From assembly GCA_002371895.1 (NCBI GenBank), contig DFHM01000002.1:52024-78044 (forward strand): a stretch of 26,021 nucleotides of DNA. The letters are read 5' to 3'. Shown here in pieces: positions 14,846 to 22,210 of this stretch (its first letter is position 1; the number at the start of each line of letters is the position of its first letter). The notes under the pieces were generated by a model. The model was not told where the DNA came from, searched no databases, and saw only the letters and a program-made list of their open reading frames with translations. Both the position numbers and the translations under genes were made by a program. The DNA comes from Candidatus Saccharibacteria bacterium UBA3723. Lineage in GTDB: Bacteria; Patescibacteriota; Saccharimonadia; Saccharimonadales; Saccharimonadaceae.

Positions 14846-14861
14846 TGATATAATAATATCA
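14846..14861. promoter_or_regulatory. Palindromic divergent promoter with two opposing extended -10 boxes
   Basis: TGATATAATAATATCA carries TGA-TATAAT on the plus strand (14846-14854) and TGA-TATTAT on the minus strand (14861-14853), with 6-bp inverted arms. The start codons are at 14865 (+) and 14844 (-), so both mRNAs would have almost no leader. Neither direction has a good -35 box. Confidence 0.7.
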
Positions 14862-14864
14862 TAT

Positions 14865-15989
14865 ATGGATAACCAGAATAATAATAAAGGTGGGTTAGTT
14901 AATATTTCTAAGAATATCCTTGAAGGAAAAATTGGCCCAGATGAAGAAGTGAAAAAGATGACCGATGCAAGCGGCCAGATGAGCGAAGACGTCGTTGTCC
15001 ATCCAAATAACTTCGAAAACGTGCAAAGCCAGAGCATGGTAGAATCTGCACGTGAGACCGCCAACGAAGAATTGGCGCAAATCAAAGCTTATAATGACGC
15101 AATTCTCAGGCAAGAGAAAGCTCAGGAAAACAAGAATAAGGCTAAACGCACTATTATTTACGTTATCCTTGGTATCTTTGGCGCTATCGTCATCATCGTA
15201 CTTGTTTGGATGCTCATCAATGCTATTATCGCTATGCAGAGCCCGGCTGGTCCTGGCACTGATCCAACTCCTGTCGACCCAGAAAAACTCGATACAGTTG
15301 ATGGCTACAAGTGTGAGACCTCAAAGTGTTACAAGGCTGCCGATCTTCCAGATGGTCGTCTGATTATCCGTGATACAAACTTCTTTATCTATAACACAGA
15401 GACCGAAGAGTCTGTCATGACCAATATCGAAAATCAGGAATATCATGCCATTAAACCATTCAAGTGGGGCAACCAAATTCTCGTTGAACTCGACCCAGAA
15501 TCCGAAAAGAGCGGCATCTACTCCATCACAGACAACCGCCAGGTTATCGGCTTCAATTATGATACCTTCTATACAGACATCAAAGACGATAACTACCGCG
15601 AGCAGACTTGGATTGAGGGGCAGTATATTATCGCTAAACTTGGTGGTTCCTACCGTTTGATTCGTATGTATGATGGCAAAGAGATTATCCGTGGTGCGAC
15701 TCGCGTCTTTGTCCATGACAAGTTCTGCGTAAGTTACGAACAGGGCGGCGAACGCAGGCTTTACACGCTTGAGGGCAAGCAGTTCAAAGTTGTGCCAAAT
15801 GGTGACCTTATCTATATCAAGGGCAGCAGTGCTGTTTATGTCGAAGTAGAGTACGAAGACTTCGAGCTATTCCTTGCTAGTGGCGAAGAAACAAGCGATA
15901 CAGCAGAGTACGACACACTCCGCGACATCGACCAAGAAGTCCTTATAAAATATCTTGATAAAAACTATTACAAAGTATCAACAAAGTAA
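14865..15989 (+). CDS. Bitopic membrane protein of unknown function
   Basis: A 374-aa protein. Residues 1-95 are hydrophilic, with a charged, probably helical stretch before the membrane (EELAQIKAYNDAILRQEKAQ, then a Lys/Asn-rich run). One strong helix spans about residues 96-124 (IIYVILGIFGAIVIIVLVWM), followed by a short Pro/Gly linker (PAGPGTDPTPVDP) and an approximately 240-residue extracytoplasmic domain built of short beta-like repeats (DGRLIIRDTNFFIYNTETEE, GSYRLIRMYDGKEIIRG, ERRLYTLEGKQFKVVPNGD). These suggest a beta-propeller-like or beta-solenoid fold, but I recognise no family. Four cysteines lie in or near the domain, two of them close together (CETSKC). It is the only gene of its transcription unit. 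CIRCE begins directly after its stop. Confidence 0.7.
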   Translation: MDNQNNNKGGLVNISKNILEGKIGPDEEVKKMTDASGQMSEDVVVHPNNFENVQSQSMVESARETANEELAQIKAYNDAILRQEKAQENKNKAKRTIIYVILGIFGAIVIIVLVWMLINAIIAMQSPAGPGTDPTPVDPEKLDTVDGYKCETSKCYKAADLPDGRLIIRDTNFFIYNTETEESVMTNIENQEYHAIKPFKWGNQILVELDPESEKSGIYSITDNRQVIGFNYDTFYTDIKDDNYREQTWIEGQYIIAKLGGSYRLIRMYDGKEIIRGATRVFVHDKFCVSYEQGGERRLYTLEGKQFKVVPNGDLIYIKGSSAVYVEVEYEDFELFLASGEETSDTAEYDTLRDIDQEVLIKYLDKNYYKVSTK

Positions 15990-16016
15990 TTAGCAGACCT
16001 TGACCGCGAGTGCTAA
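15990..16016 (+). promoter_or_regulatory. CIRCE operator (HrcA-binding site)
   Basis: TTAGCAGAC-N9-GAGTGCTAA. The right arm matches the CIRCE consensus half GAGTGCTAA in 9 of 9 positions, the left arm matches TTAGCACTC in 6 of 9, and the spacer is exactly 9. It starts right after the upstream stop codon and encloses the -35 box of hrcA, so bound HrcA would block RNA polymerase. Confidence 0.9.
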
Positions 16017-16029
16017 TTTGCGTTAAAAT
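16000..16029 (+). promoter_or_regulatory. Promoter of hrcA-grpE-trmD
   Basis: TTGACC (16000-16005) inside the CIRCE spacer, 18-nt spacer, TAAAAT (16024-16029). The ATG at 16036 follows 6 nt later, so the mRNA is probably leaderless; no Shine-Dalgarno is seen. Confidence 0.75.
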
Positions 16030-16035
16030 AGAACT

Positions 16036-16770
16036 ATGACTGACCGTCAAAGAGAAATACTTTTTGCAATCATAGAAGAATATGCGGAGCTAGCCACTCC
16101 AGTAGGTAGTGTGACGCTTGCAAAACTTTTTGATTGCTCTTCGGCCACCATTCGTGCCGAAATGGTAAAACTTGAATCAATGGGTTACATTACGCAGCCA
16201 CATACATCTGCCGGGCGTGTTCCGACTGATGCTGGCTATCGCCTATATGTTAATTCATTGCAGGAAAAAATCGACCAGGAAAGTGATCTACTTCCAGAAC
16301 ATGCCCATGCAGAACCGGCTGATCGCCCTACGCGTGCGCTAGCTACCCGTATTCAGGCACAGACTCGTGCGGATTATGCAATTCGCGCCGCAGTAGATAG
16401 CCTCGTAAATCTAACTGGGAACCTTGGCCTTGCTACTATTGGCGACCAGATTTATATTTCCGGTTTTGGTAATCTCTTTGCGCAGCCAGAATTTCTGCAA
16501 GCTGCTCAGGTGCAGGCAGTTGGCAAGCTACTCGACAATATTAAACCGTGGCTAAATGAGGTTCAGCCAAACCAGGCTATCAATGTATATATCGGTACAG
16601 AAAACCCAATCGGCAAAGCCTCAAATGTTTCTTTAATTATTTCGCGCTTCCGTTCGCCATATTCCGATCGTAGCTATATTGGCGTATTGGGGCCAACCCG
16701 TCAATCATATAAACGCGTCATGTCGCTCGTGCGTCATGCAGGTATAATGCTGGAGGATATTATTCTATGA
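16036..16770 (+). CDS. hrcA: Heat-inducible transcription repressor HrcA (short form)
   Basis: A 244-aa repressor of heat-shock genes that binds CIRCE. The N-terminal winged helix is clear: MTDRQREILFAIIEEYAELA, then PVGS, then SSATIRAEMVKLESMGYITQ with PHTSAGRVPTDAGYRLYV, the HrcA signature. The C-terminus (NVSLIISRFRSPYSDRSYIG, then GVLGPTRQSYKRVMSLV) matches the GAF-like dimer domain end, where most HrcA proteins have GxIGPxRMxY. It is about 100 residues shorter than typical HrcA (about 340), with much of the middle insertion domain missing. A CIRCE lies in its own promoter, indicating autoregulation. Its TGA overlaps the grpE ATG (ATGA). Confidence 0.95.
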   Translation: MTDRQREILFAIIEEYAELATPVGSVTLAKLFDCSSATIRAEMVKLESMGYITQPHTSAGRVPTDAGYRLYVNSLQEKIDQESDLLPEHAHAEPADRPTRALATRIQAQTRADYAIRAAVDSLVNLTGNLGLATIGDQIYISGFGNLFAQPEFLQAAQVQAVGKLLDNIKPWLNEVQPNQAINVYIGTENPIGKASNVSLIISRFRSPYSDRSYIGVLGPTRQSYKRVMSLVRHAGIMLEDIIL

Positions 16771-17381
16771 ACGAAGATCAAGATTTTAACGAAAGCTTAG
16801 ATAGTGAACGCTCGAACCTCGAAGGTATGGAACAGAATGGCTCGAATGCAAATGAGGGAAAAACCTCAGAGAAAAACCATGAAGGTTTCGGCGAGGCTGT
16901 AATTGGCGCCGCAGAAGCGTCTGCAAAGGCCGCAAAAATCTTCAAGAAAAAGCAGAAGAAGAGCGTCGATGACGAGCAAAACGATAAAATTAATGAGCTC
17001 GTTAATGATTTGCAACGTACGCGTGCGGATTTTGAGAATTTCCGCCGCCAGACTGAAATCCAGAAAACTCAATACGGTAATGTTGTAAAATTTGCAACGG
17101 TAAAGAAAGTACTTCCACTCCTGGACGACATCGAACGCGCAATTGCCGCCAATCCAGATACGCTTGCGCCACTAACTAAGAGCCTAGAAAAGACCGTCAA
17201 GGAACTTGGCCTCACCAAAATCCCATCCGATGCAGGTACGGAGTTCAATCCAGATTTGCATGACGCTGTCATGGTAGAAGGCGATGGCGATAACGAATTA
17301 ATCGGCGAAACTCTTCGCACTGGCTATTACTACGAAAACGAAGTGCTTCGTCCAACTATGGTAAAAGTTTCCAAACAATGA
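16767..17381 (+). CDS. grpE: Nucleotide exchange factor GrpE
   Basis: A 204-aa co-chaperone that drives ADP release from DnaK. The first about 75 residues are acidic and then Lys/Ala-rich (low complexity). A long helix follows (INELVNDLQRTRADFENFRR), the usual GrpE coiled coil, and then the C-terminal beta domain with FNPDLHDAVMVE and GYYYENEVLRPTMVKVSK, which are diagnostic. It overlaps hrcA by 4 nt (ATGA), with TGGAGGAT upstream as ribosome site, and overlaps trmD by 4 nt. No dnaK or dnaJ follows within the window, unlike many hrcA-grpE-dnaK-dnaJ operons, so DnaK is presumably encoded elsewhere. Confidence 0.96.
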   Translation: MNEDQDFNESLDSERSNLEGMEQNGSNANEGKTSEKNHEGFGEAVIGAAEASAKAAKIFKKKQKKSVDDEQNDKINELVNDLQRTRADFENFRRQTEIQKTQYGNVVKFATVKKVLPLLDDIERAIAANPDTLAPLTKSLEKTVKELGLTKIPSDAGTEFNPDLHDAVMVEGDGDNELIGETLRTGYYYENEVLRPTMVKVSKQ

Positions 17382-18034
17382 AAATCTCAATAATTACGCT
17401 CTTTCCAGATATGTTCGACAAGGTCTTCAATCAGTCGATGCTCTGGAAGGCGCAAGATCGTGGACTGGTAGAATTTGAGCTGATTGATTTACGACAATTT
17501 GGCCTTGGTCCGCGCCATCAGGTTGACGACACGCCTTATGGTGGCGGTGACGGTATGTTACTAAAACCAGAGCCACTTTTTGCGGCCGTAGAAGATGCAA
17601 AAACACGCAATCCTGACGCGAAGGTTGTTCTAATGACGCCAAAAGGCGCGATTTGGAATCAGCAGCGTGCCGAAAAATTTGCAAATTCTGGCGAGAACTA
17701 CATTTTTATCTGTCCGCATTATGAAGGTTACGACGAGCGCGTCTTATCTATCGTGGATTATCAGGTATGCCTCGGCAAGTTTATTATGACCGGCGGCGAA
17801 ATTCCTACTATGGCAATTGTGGATTCTATCGTGCGCTTGATTCCTGGCGTATTAGGTGGTGAGACCTCTGCGGAAATCGAAAGTTTTTCCGATGGCGATA
17901 ACTATGAATATCCGCAATATACGCGCCCAGCAGAATTCCGCGGCATGAAAGTTCCAGAGGTTCTACTAAATGGCAACCATGCCGAAATCGCCAAATGGCG
18001 CGCCGAAAACGCCCCAAAAGCCCCTCAAGAATAG
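17378..18034 (+). CDS. trmD: tRNA (guanine37-N1)-methyltransferase
   Basis: A 218-aa SPOUT-class enzyme that methylates G37 of tRNAs with SAM, preventing +1 frameshifts. MKISIITLFPDMFDKVFNQS is the standard start. DDTPYGGGDGMLLKPEPLF (about residues 50-68), FICPHYEGYDERV (about 110-122) and MTGGEIPTMAIVDSIVRLIP (the knotted SAM site) are family motifs; the common VLTGGE is IMTGGE here. It is slightly shorter than E. coli TrmD (255 aa). It starts by ATGA overlap with grpE and has no Shine-Dalgarno of its own, so translation is probably coupled. Placement in a CIRCE-controlled operon would tie it to heat shock. Its stop overlaps the -10 box of recG. Confidence 0.96.
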   Translation: MKISIITLFPDMFDKVFNQSMLWKAQDRGLVEFELIDLRQFGLGPRHQVDDTPYGGGDGMLLKPEPLFAAVEDAKTRNPDAKVVLMTPKGAIWNQQRAEKFANSGENYIFICPHYEGYDERVLSIVDYQVCLGKFIMTGGEIPTMAIVDSIVRLIPGVLGGETSAEIESFSDGDNYEYPQYTRPAEFRGMKVPEVLLNGNHAEIAKWRAENAPKAPQE

Positions 18035-18040
18035 TAAAAT
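18035..18040 (+). promoter_or_regulatory. Candidate -10 box of recG (leaderless)
   Basis: TAAAAT begins right after the trmD stop codon and ends 6 nt before the ATG at 18047. No clear -35 box or Shine-Dalgarno is seen. The call rests on matching the spacing found at the other leaderless starts. Confidence 0.45.
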
Positions 18041-18046
18041 ATAGAT

Positions 18047-20047
18047 ATGGATTTGGCTGCGCCAATTGAAGAGGTAAAGGGCATTGGCCCAAAAACTGCC
18101 GATGTTTTGCATAAGGCAGGAATTTTTACACTTCGTGACTTGGTCTATCACCTTCCGCGCGACTATGAGGATTTTCAGCAAGCGCAAGATATCGCAAGCC
18201 TGAAGCCAGGCAAGGTGACGGTAAAGGCTAAAGTAGAATCTATCACTACTCGCCGCATGCGCAGGAATCTCGCCCTTACCGAGGCAACCCTTCGTGACAA
18301 AACTGGCGCGATTAAAGTGATTTGGTTCAATCAGCCATACCGCGCAAAACAGTTTGATCAGGACAAAGAATACTATTTTTCCGGAACCATGGCGCTAAGC
18401 TATGGCCACTATCAAATTAGCAACCCTTCTGCTACGCTTGCGAGCGATTACGATAAGGCTCTCACGGCAAAGATTCAACCAGTTTATCCGGCACGCGGTT
18501 CTGTGAAGTCTCAAGATTTCAAAAAATTCATGAAGACTATCGAAAATAATATAGCGCTAATACCTGATATGATACCGAACTTTGAAGGGCGCGCGGAAGC
18601 ACTTTTTGATGTGCATTTTCCGGAGACTTTGGAGCAGGCCAGAAGCGGCCGCGAATATCTCGCTACGGAGGAATTATTTAGTTTATTGCTAGCAGCCAGG
18701 CTTAATCGCGAGGAGAACCAAAAACTCCATACAGAGCCAATCAAGGGTGATATGGAGGCATTCAAGGCATTCATTGGTACGCTTCCGTTCAAACTCACGA
18801 ATGCGCAACGTCGTGCCACCTGGGAAATTATCCAGGACATGGCGGAAGACATTCCGATGAACCGCTTGCTTCAGGGCGATGTTGGCTCGGGCAAGACGAT
18901 GGTGGCTGCGCTCAGCGCGTTTATGGCGGCAAATGCCGGATTCCAGACTGCCTTAATGGCGCCAACGGAAGTGCTCGCAACACAGCATGCGGAATCGCTC
19001 GCAAAACTATTCGGTGACAAACTTTCCGTAGCCCTATTAACCGGTTCTACGAAGCATAAAGATGAATTAAAAAAGCATATCAAGAACGGCGATGTGGATC
19101 TTGTAATTGGTACGCATGCTTTAATTACCGACGATACCGAATTCTCAAAGCTTGGTCTTGCGATTATTGATGAGCAACATCGCTTTGGCGTGATGCAACG
19201 TCAAAAACTATTATCCAAGGCGCACACGATGCCGCATTTATTGTCCATGACGGCTACGCCAATTCCGCGCTCGCTTCAGCTTACTATCTTTGGCGATTTG
19301 GCGGTTTCGATTTTGGACGAATTACCAGCCGGCCGCCAGCCGATTACAACGAAGATTGTCTCGCCAAATTCTACTAAACAAATGTGGGGAGCTATCGAAA
19401 AAGAGCTCGAAGCAAAACATCAGGTCTATTACATCTGTAAAAAGATTGACGACAAAGGTGTCAGTGAGCTTTCCAGCGTAAAGAAAGAAGTGCAAAAAAT
19501 CACACATCAGTTCGAAAACTATAACGTCGCGTATCTGCATGGCAAGATGAAGCCTGCCGAAAAAGACGAAATTATGACATTATTCGCGAATGGCGAAATA
19601 GATATTTTGGTCAGTACGACCGTAGTCGAAGTTGGCGTAAACGTTCCTAATGCAACCGTGATGGTAATCGCCGATGCGGACCAATATGGCTTGTCTCAGC
19701 TACACCAGCTTCGCGGGCGTGTAGGGCGCGGCAGTGATGCTTCGTATTGCTATTTGATAAACTCTAACTCTGACGCGCCAACTCGTCGTTTGCGCGAAAT
19801 TGAGCGCTCTCAGGACGGCTTTTATTTGGCTGAGGTTGACTTAAAATTGCGTGGCCCAGGCGAACTATATGGCTCTTTGCAGCACGGCGCGTTAGATCTT
19901 AGAATTGCCACAATTACAGACACGAAACTAGTCCACAAAGCCGATATGCTTGTGAAGGACTTCCGCAAGAAAAACTACGATATGGTAGAATATAAAGAGT
20001 TAAGCGACTCTGTTCGCAAATATCAAAGATTAACCACACTAAATTAA
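18047..20047 (+). CDS. recG: ATP-dependent DNA helicase RecG
   Basis: A 666-aa helicase that remodels stalled replication forks and branches recombination intermediates. The N-terminal wedge domain starts with VKGIGPKTADVLHKAGI and LVYHLPRDYED. The helicase motifs are GDVGSGKT (residues 277-284, Walker A), DEQHRFGVMQRQ (motif II in the DEQH form that marks RecG), SMTATPIPRSLQLTIFGDL (motif III), STTVVEVGVNVPNATVMV (motif V) and QLHQLRGRVGRG (motif VI). The length is normal (E. coli 693). Its TAA shares a base with the next ATG (TAATG), so it forms one unit with the downstream genes. Confidence 0.97.
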   Translation: MDLAAPIEEVKGIGPKTADVLHKAGIFTLRDLVYHLPRDYEDFQQAQDIASLKPGKVTVKAKVESITTRRMRRNLALTEATLRDKTGAIKVIWFNQPYRAKQFDQDKEYYFSGTMALSYGHYQISNPSATLASDYDKALTAKIQPVYPARGSVKSQDFKKFMKTIENNIALIPDMIPNFEGRAEALFDVHFPETLEQARSGREYLATEELFSLLLAARLNREENQKLHTEPIKGDMEAFKAFIGTLPFKLTNAQRRATWEIIQDMAEDIPMNRLLQGDVGSGKTMVAALSAFMAANAGFQTALMAPTEVLATQHAESLAKLFGDKLSVALLTGSTKHKDELKKHIKNGDVDLVIGTHALITDDTEFSKLGLAIIDEQHRFGVMQRQKLLSKAHTMPHLLSMTATPIPRSLQLTIFGDLAVSILDELPAGRQPITTKIVSPNSTKQMWGAIEKELEAKHQVYYICKKIDDKGVSELSSVKKEVQKITHQFENYNVAYLHGKMKPAEKDEIMTLFANGEIDILVSTTVVEVGVNVPNATVMVIADADQYGLSQLHQLRGRVGRGSDASYCYLINSNSDAPTRRLREIERSQDGFYLAEVDLKLRGPGELYGSLQHGALDLRIATITDTKLVHKADMLVKDFRKKNYDMVEYKELSDSVRKYQRLTTLN

Positions 20048-20874
20048 TGTATTCAACCCTTGGCGTAAATCCAAACTCAAAGCATTCCGGAGAGCTTATT
20101 GGTACGCACCAAAAATTAGACAAGACCGCGCGTTGGCTCTTGAACAAGCATCTCCCAATTGCTCAGAAAAAATTCCCATCAATTGATGAGATTCTGCATT
20201 TTGAAGGCATTCGCGGACCGGATGGACTCAAGCGCAAATCGCCAGGCGTCGATGAGCCGGAGCACTTTATCCAGCCTGGCAAAGACGATGGTGTGCTAAT
20301 TGGTTATATTCGCGATCATTATTACAATCTAGTTCAAGCGCTAAAGAATAAAAATCCAGAGCGCGCAGCTTTTGAGGCAGCTTGGATGGCGCATGCTATT
20401 ACAGACGGCTTAACGCCGGCTCATCATTATCCGTACCGCAAGGTCGTAGACGAATTGATGAGTGACAAAGATTACAAGAAGCTCTTTGGCGTAGAAGTGA
20501 AGGGCATTATGCGCGGAGATAACCTTACCCAGGCAGCGCGCAATAACTGGCTATATTGGGGTGCAGGCGGCGTCATGACGAAACATATCGCCTTCGAATA
20601 CGGCGTGGCTTATACAATTTCGCAAATTCCAATGAAACGCCTCGCGCCGAAGAACATCAAGAATGAAGAATACAAGAATCCAGATTACGAAAAAGCATTT
20701 TATACCGCGCTTGATCGCGTAGCTGCATTAAAAATGTATGATCGTTTTCTCGAGAAGGGGTGGAATACGGAATTGATTGTAGAGACCCGCGAAATATTAA
20801 TTCCAGAGATAATCCGAGCTATTTCTTTAGCTTGGGCGTCTGCAGTTTTGGAGGCAAATAAAGATGGCGAATAA
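20047..20874 (+). CDS. Putative zinc-dependent phospholipase C / S1-P1-nuclease-like protein
   Basis: A 275-aa protein translated through a TAATG overlap with recG. No signal peptide is seen. The motif AWMAHAITDGLTPAHHYPYR (about residues 115-134) resembles the W-xx-HxxxD-xxx-PxHx zinc site of the phospholipase C/S1-P1 nuclease superfamily. Other possible ligands are GTHQKLDKTARW (about 19-30, with a His before the helix), DEPEHF (about 76-81) and IRDHYYN (about 92-98). Together these suggest a helical metal-dependent phosphoesterase, but full ligand assignment needs a structure. Lack of a secretion signal contrasts with most family members. Position between recG and rsmD gives no functional clue. 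Confidence 0.5.
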   Translation: MYSTLGVNPNSKHSGELIGTHQKLDKTARWLLNKHLPIAQKKFPSIDEILHFEGIRGPDGLKRKSPGVDEPEHFIQPGKDDGVLIGYIRDHYYNLVQALKNKNPERAAFEAAWMAHAITDGLTPAHHYPYRKVVDELMSDKDYKKLFGVEVKGIMRGDNLTQAARNNWLYWGAGGVMTKHIAFEYGVAYTISQIPMKRLAPKNIKNEEYKNPDYEKAFYTALDRVAALKMYDRFLEKGWNTELIVETREILIPEIIRAISLAWASAVLEANKDGE

Positions 20875-21385
20875 TAAACTACGCATTGTTTCCGGCATGT
20901 ATGGCGGACAATATATTGAGGCTCCAAAAACTAGCGCCACGCACCCGATGGGTGAGCGTGAGCGTATGGCAATCTTTAATCGTCTCCGCGACGAAATCCC
21001 TGGGCGCAGAATCCTAGACGCATTTGCAGGAAGTGGTGCAATCGGCATCGAGGCATTGTCGCTTGGCGCGGCCCACGTAGATTTCATGGAGATTCATCCA
21101 AAAGCCATCAAGGCAATCAAAAAGAACTTAATCAAGCTCCAATGCGCCGACAAAGCTGGCATTATGCGCGCACCAGATGGAGAATACGGTATTATTTTTG
21201 CTGATCCACCTTACGACAATCCTCAATACGATATCGTTAGCGTACTTATTTCGCATTTGGTGCCTGGCGGATATTTGGTATTGTCGCACCCAGGACATCC
21301 GGAGCCGCCGACGTTTAATTATCTAGAGTTAATAAGCGACAAAAAATACGCCGCAGCGCATATAAAAATTTATTACAAGAAATAG
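20864..21385 (+). CDS. rsmD: 16S rRNA (guanine966-N2)-methyltransferase RsmD
   Basis: A 173-aa SAM-dependent Rossmann methyltransferase. LRIVSGMYGGQYIEAP at the N-terminus, MGERERMAIFNRL (variant of the family's RPTxxRxREAxFNxL), ILDAFAGSGAIGIEALSLGA (SAM motif I) and IIFADPPYDNP (catalytic DPPY motif) identify RsmD, which methylates G966 of 16S rRNA in the P-site region. It is a little shorter than the usual 180-200 aa. It overlaps the preceding gene by 11 nt, and a strong terminator follows at once. Confidence 0.92.
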   Translation: MANNKLRIVSGMYGGQYIEAPKTSATHPMGERERMAIFNRLRDEIPGRRILDAFAGSGAIGIEALSLGAAHVDFMEIHPKAIKAIKKNLIKLQCADKAGIMRAPDGEYGIIFADPPYDNPQYDIVSVLISHLVPGGYLVLSHPGHPEPPTFNYLELISDKKYAAAHIKIYYKK

Positions 21386-21388
21386 TTG

Positions 21389-21418
21389 GAGGCCGCAACA
21401 AGTGCGGCCTCAGTTTTT
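21389..21418 (+). terminator. Intrinsic terminator of the recG-rsmD unit
   Basis: A perfect 9-bp stem GAGGCCGCA / TGCGGCCTC (21389-21397 with 21403-21411), 5-nt loop, followed by CAGTTTTT. Confidence 0.92.
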
Positions 21419-21433
21419 ACGCTGAACATAAGG

Positions 21434-21883
21434 CTATTCCACATCGAACCTGTCCCCACATGACAGGAAGCAAAGATGATAATCCTGAGTGCACATCATG
21501 TCGACGTCAAGATGTATGTCACCTGATTGACCAGAGCGAAAAGTAAGATGCAGTCCTGGACGACGGAAGATCTCAATAATCGCATCGCGGCCAGTTTTAA
21601 GGTCATAATAATACAGCTTCGTACTCGAATCTTTGGTGGCTTCCACCTTTCGAATAAAAAAGCTACAATCATCATCAACTCCCATTAGAAGCCAGCGCGC
21701 TTTGCGTCGGAACCTCCAATACGGACCCTCCACAACATTGTAATCTGATTCTTTGATTCCATTGTTGTAGACAATACGTATCCCAAATTCCTTGGCGCTA
21801 TCAAGCTGTGCTTCCGGGTCTTTGTTTGCCCTAAAATTTGCCAGCGCGGTGAATACAAAGTCCTCGTAATTATAAGTACCCAT
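21434..21883 (-). CDS. Hypothetical protein, 149 aa
   Basis: I do not recognise this protein. It has no signal peptide or membrane helix. It begins MGTYNYEDFVFTALANFRAN and is rich in aromatic, Asp and Arg residues. Alternating strands such as YWRFRRKARWLLMGVDDD, KLYYYDLKTG and HLTFRSGQSGDIHLDVDM suggest a small alpha/beta or mostly beta cytoplasmic protein. The start at 21883 is supported by GAGAGGAGGT about 8 nt upstream and by a good promoter. It is monocistronic and lies convergent to rsmD. The strong ribosome site and mixed proline codons resemble those of the BI-1-like and lipoprotein genes. Confidence 0.7.
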   Translation of the reverse strand: MGTYNYEDFVFTALANFRANKDPEAQLDSAKEFGIRIVYNNGIKESDYNVVEGPYWRFRRKARWLLMGVDDDCSFFIRKVEATKDSSTKLYYYDLKTGRDAIIEIFRRPGLHLTFRSGQSGDIHLDVDMMCTQDYHLCFLSCGDRFDVE

Positions 21884-21930
21884 ATTCGACCTCCTCTCAG
21901 AAAGTGCTTTGACAAAACGCCAATAATATT

Positions 21931-21959
21931 ATTTTATCATAGATTTGCCCAAAAGTCAA
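21931..21959 (-). promoter_or_regulatory. Promoter of the 149-aa gene
   Basis: On the minus strand, TTGACT (21959-21954), a 17-nt spacer and TAAAAT (21936-21931), preceded by the extended -10 TGA. This gives a leader of about 40 nt with a strong GAGGAGGT. Confidence 0.8.
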
Positions 21960-21971
21960 GAACATAAGCGG

Positions 21972-22016
21972 AATAAAAAATAGACCGCGTCCACAACTCC
22001 GACCCGATCTATTTTT
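21972..22016 (-). terminator. Intrinsic terminator of the 24-codon mini-gene
   Basis: On the minus strand, AAAAATAGA pairs with TCTATTTTT (22016-22008 with 21984-21976), continued by GGGTC/GACGC-type pairs with two mismatches and a 9-nt loop, and ends in a T run. It begins 3 nt after the mini-gene stop codon. Confidence 0.75.
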
Positions 22017-22019
22017 CGA

Positions 22020-22094
22020 CTATAGCGTGAAACCGTCGCGCTTAATTAATACGCGGGAATTATCGTCACGCTTTTCGACGATGTTGATTTTCAT
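22020..22094 (-). CDS. Candidate small protein, 24 aa
   Basis: An ATG at 22094 opens a 24-codon frame ending in TAG at 22020. AAGGTG lies 6 nt upstream as a ribosome site, and an intrinsic terminator follows after 3 nt, so it looks like a self-contained transcription unit. The peptide begins MKINIVEKRDD and ends VLIKRDGFTL. It is highly charged, with no membrane helix. The same RNA can also fold, with GCGTGA pairing to TCACGC around an inner CGCG/CGCG pair, so a structured small RNA is the alternative. No family is recognised. It occupies most of the otherwise gene-free stretch between 21884 and 22210. Confidence 0.5.
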   Translation of the reverse strand: MKINIVEKRDDNSRVLIKRDGFTL

Positions 22095-22195
22095 TTTTAC
22101 ACCTTGTTTTTTAGTTTAATTTTTTGTCTCTCAACTCAACACTCACTATTATCATAAGCGCATATTATCAAAAACGCAAGCACTTTGCGCAAAAA

Positions 22196-22204
22196 TGCTA
22201 TACT
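22196..22204 (+). promoter_or_regulatory. Extended -10 promoter of the gene at 22211 (leaderless)
   Basis: TGCTATACT ends 6 nt before the ATG at 22211, with no Shine-Dalgarno. No clear -35 box is seen at the right distance. Confidence 0.6.
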
Positions 22205-22210
22205 AAAAAC

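Noticed and set aside
21909..21937. Plus-strand TTGACA at 21909-21914 as a promoter
   Set aside because: No acceptable -10 box at 16-18 nt; the only nearby hexamer is at 12 nt, and no plus-strand gene follows until 22211.
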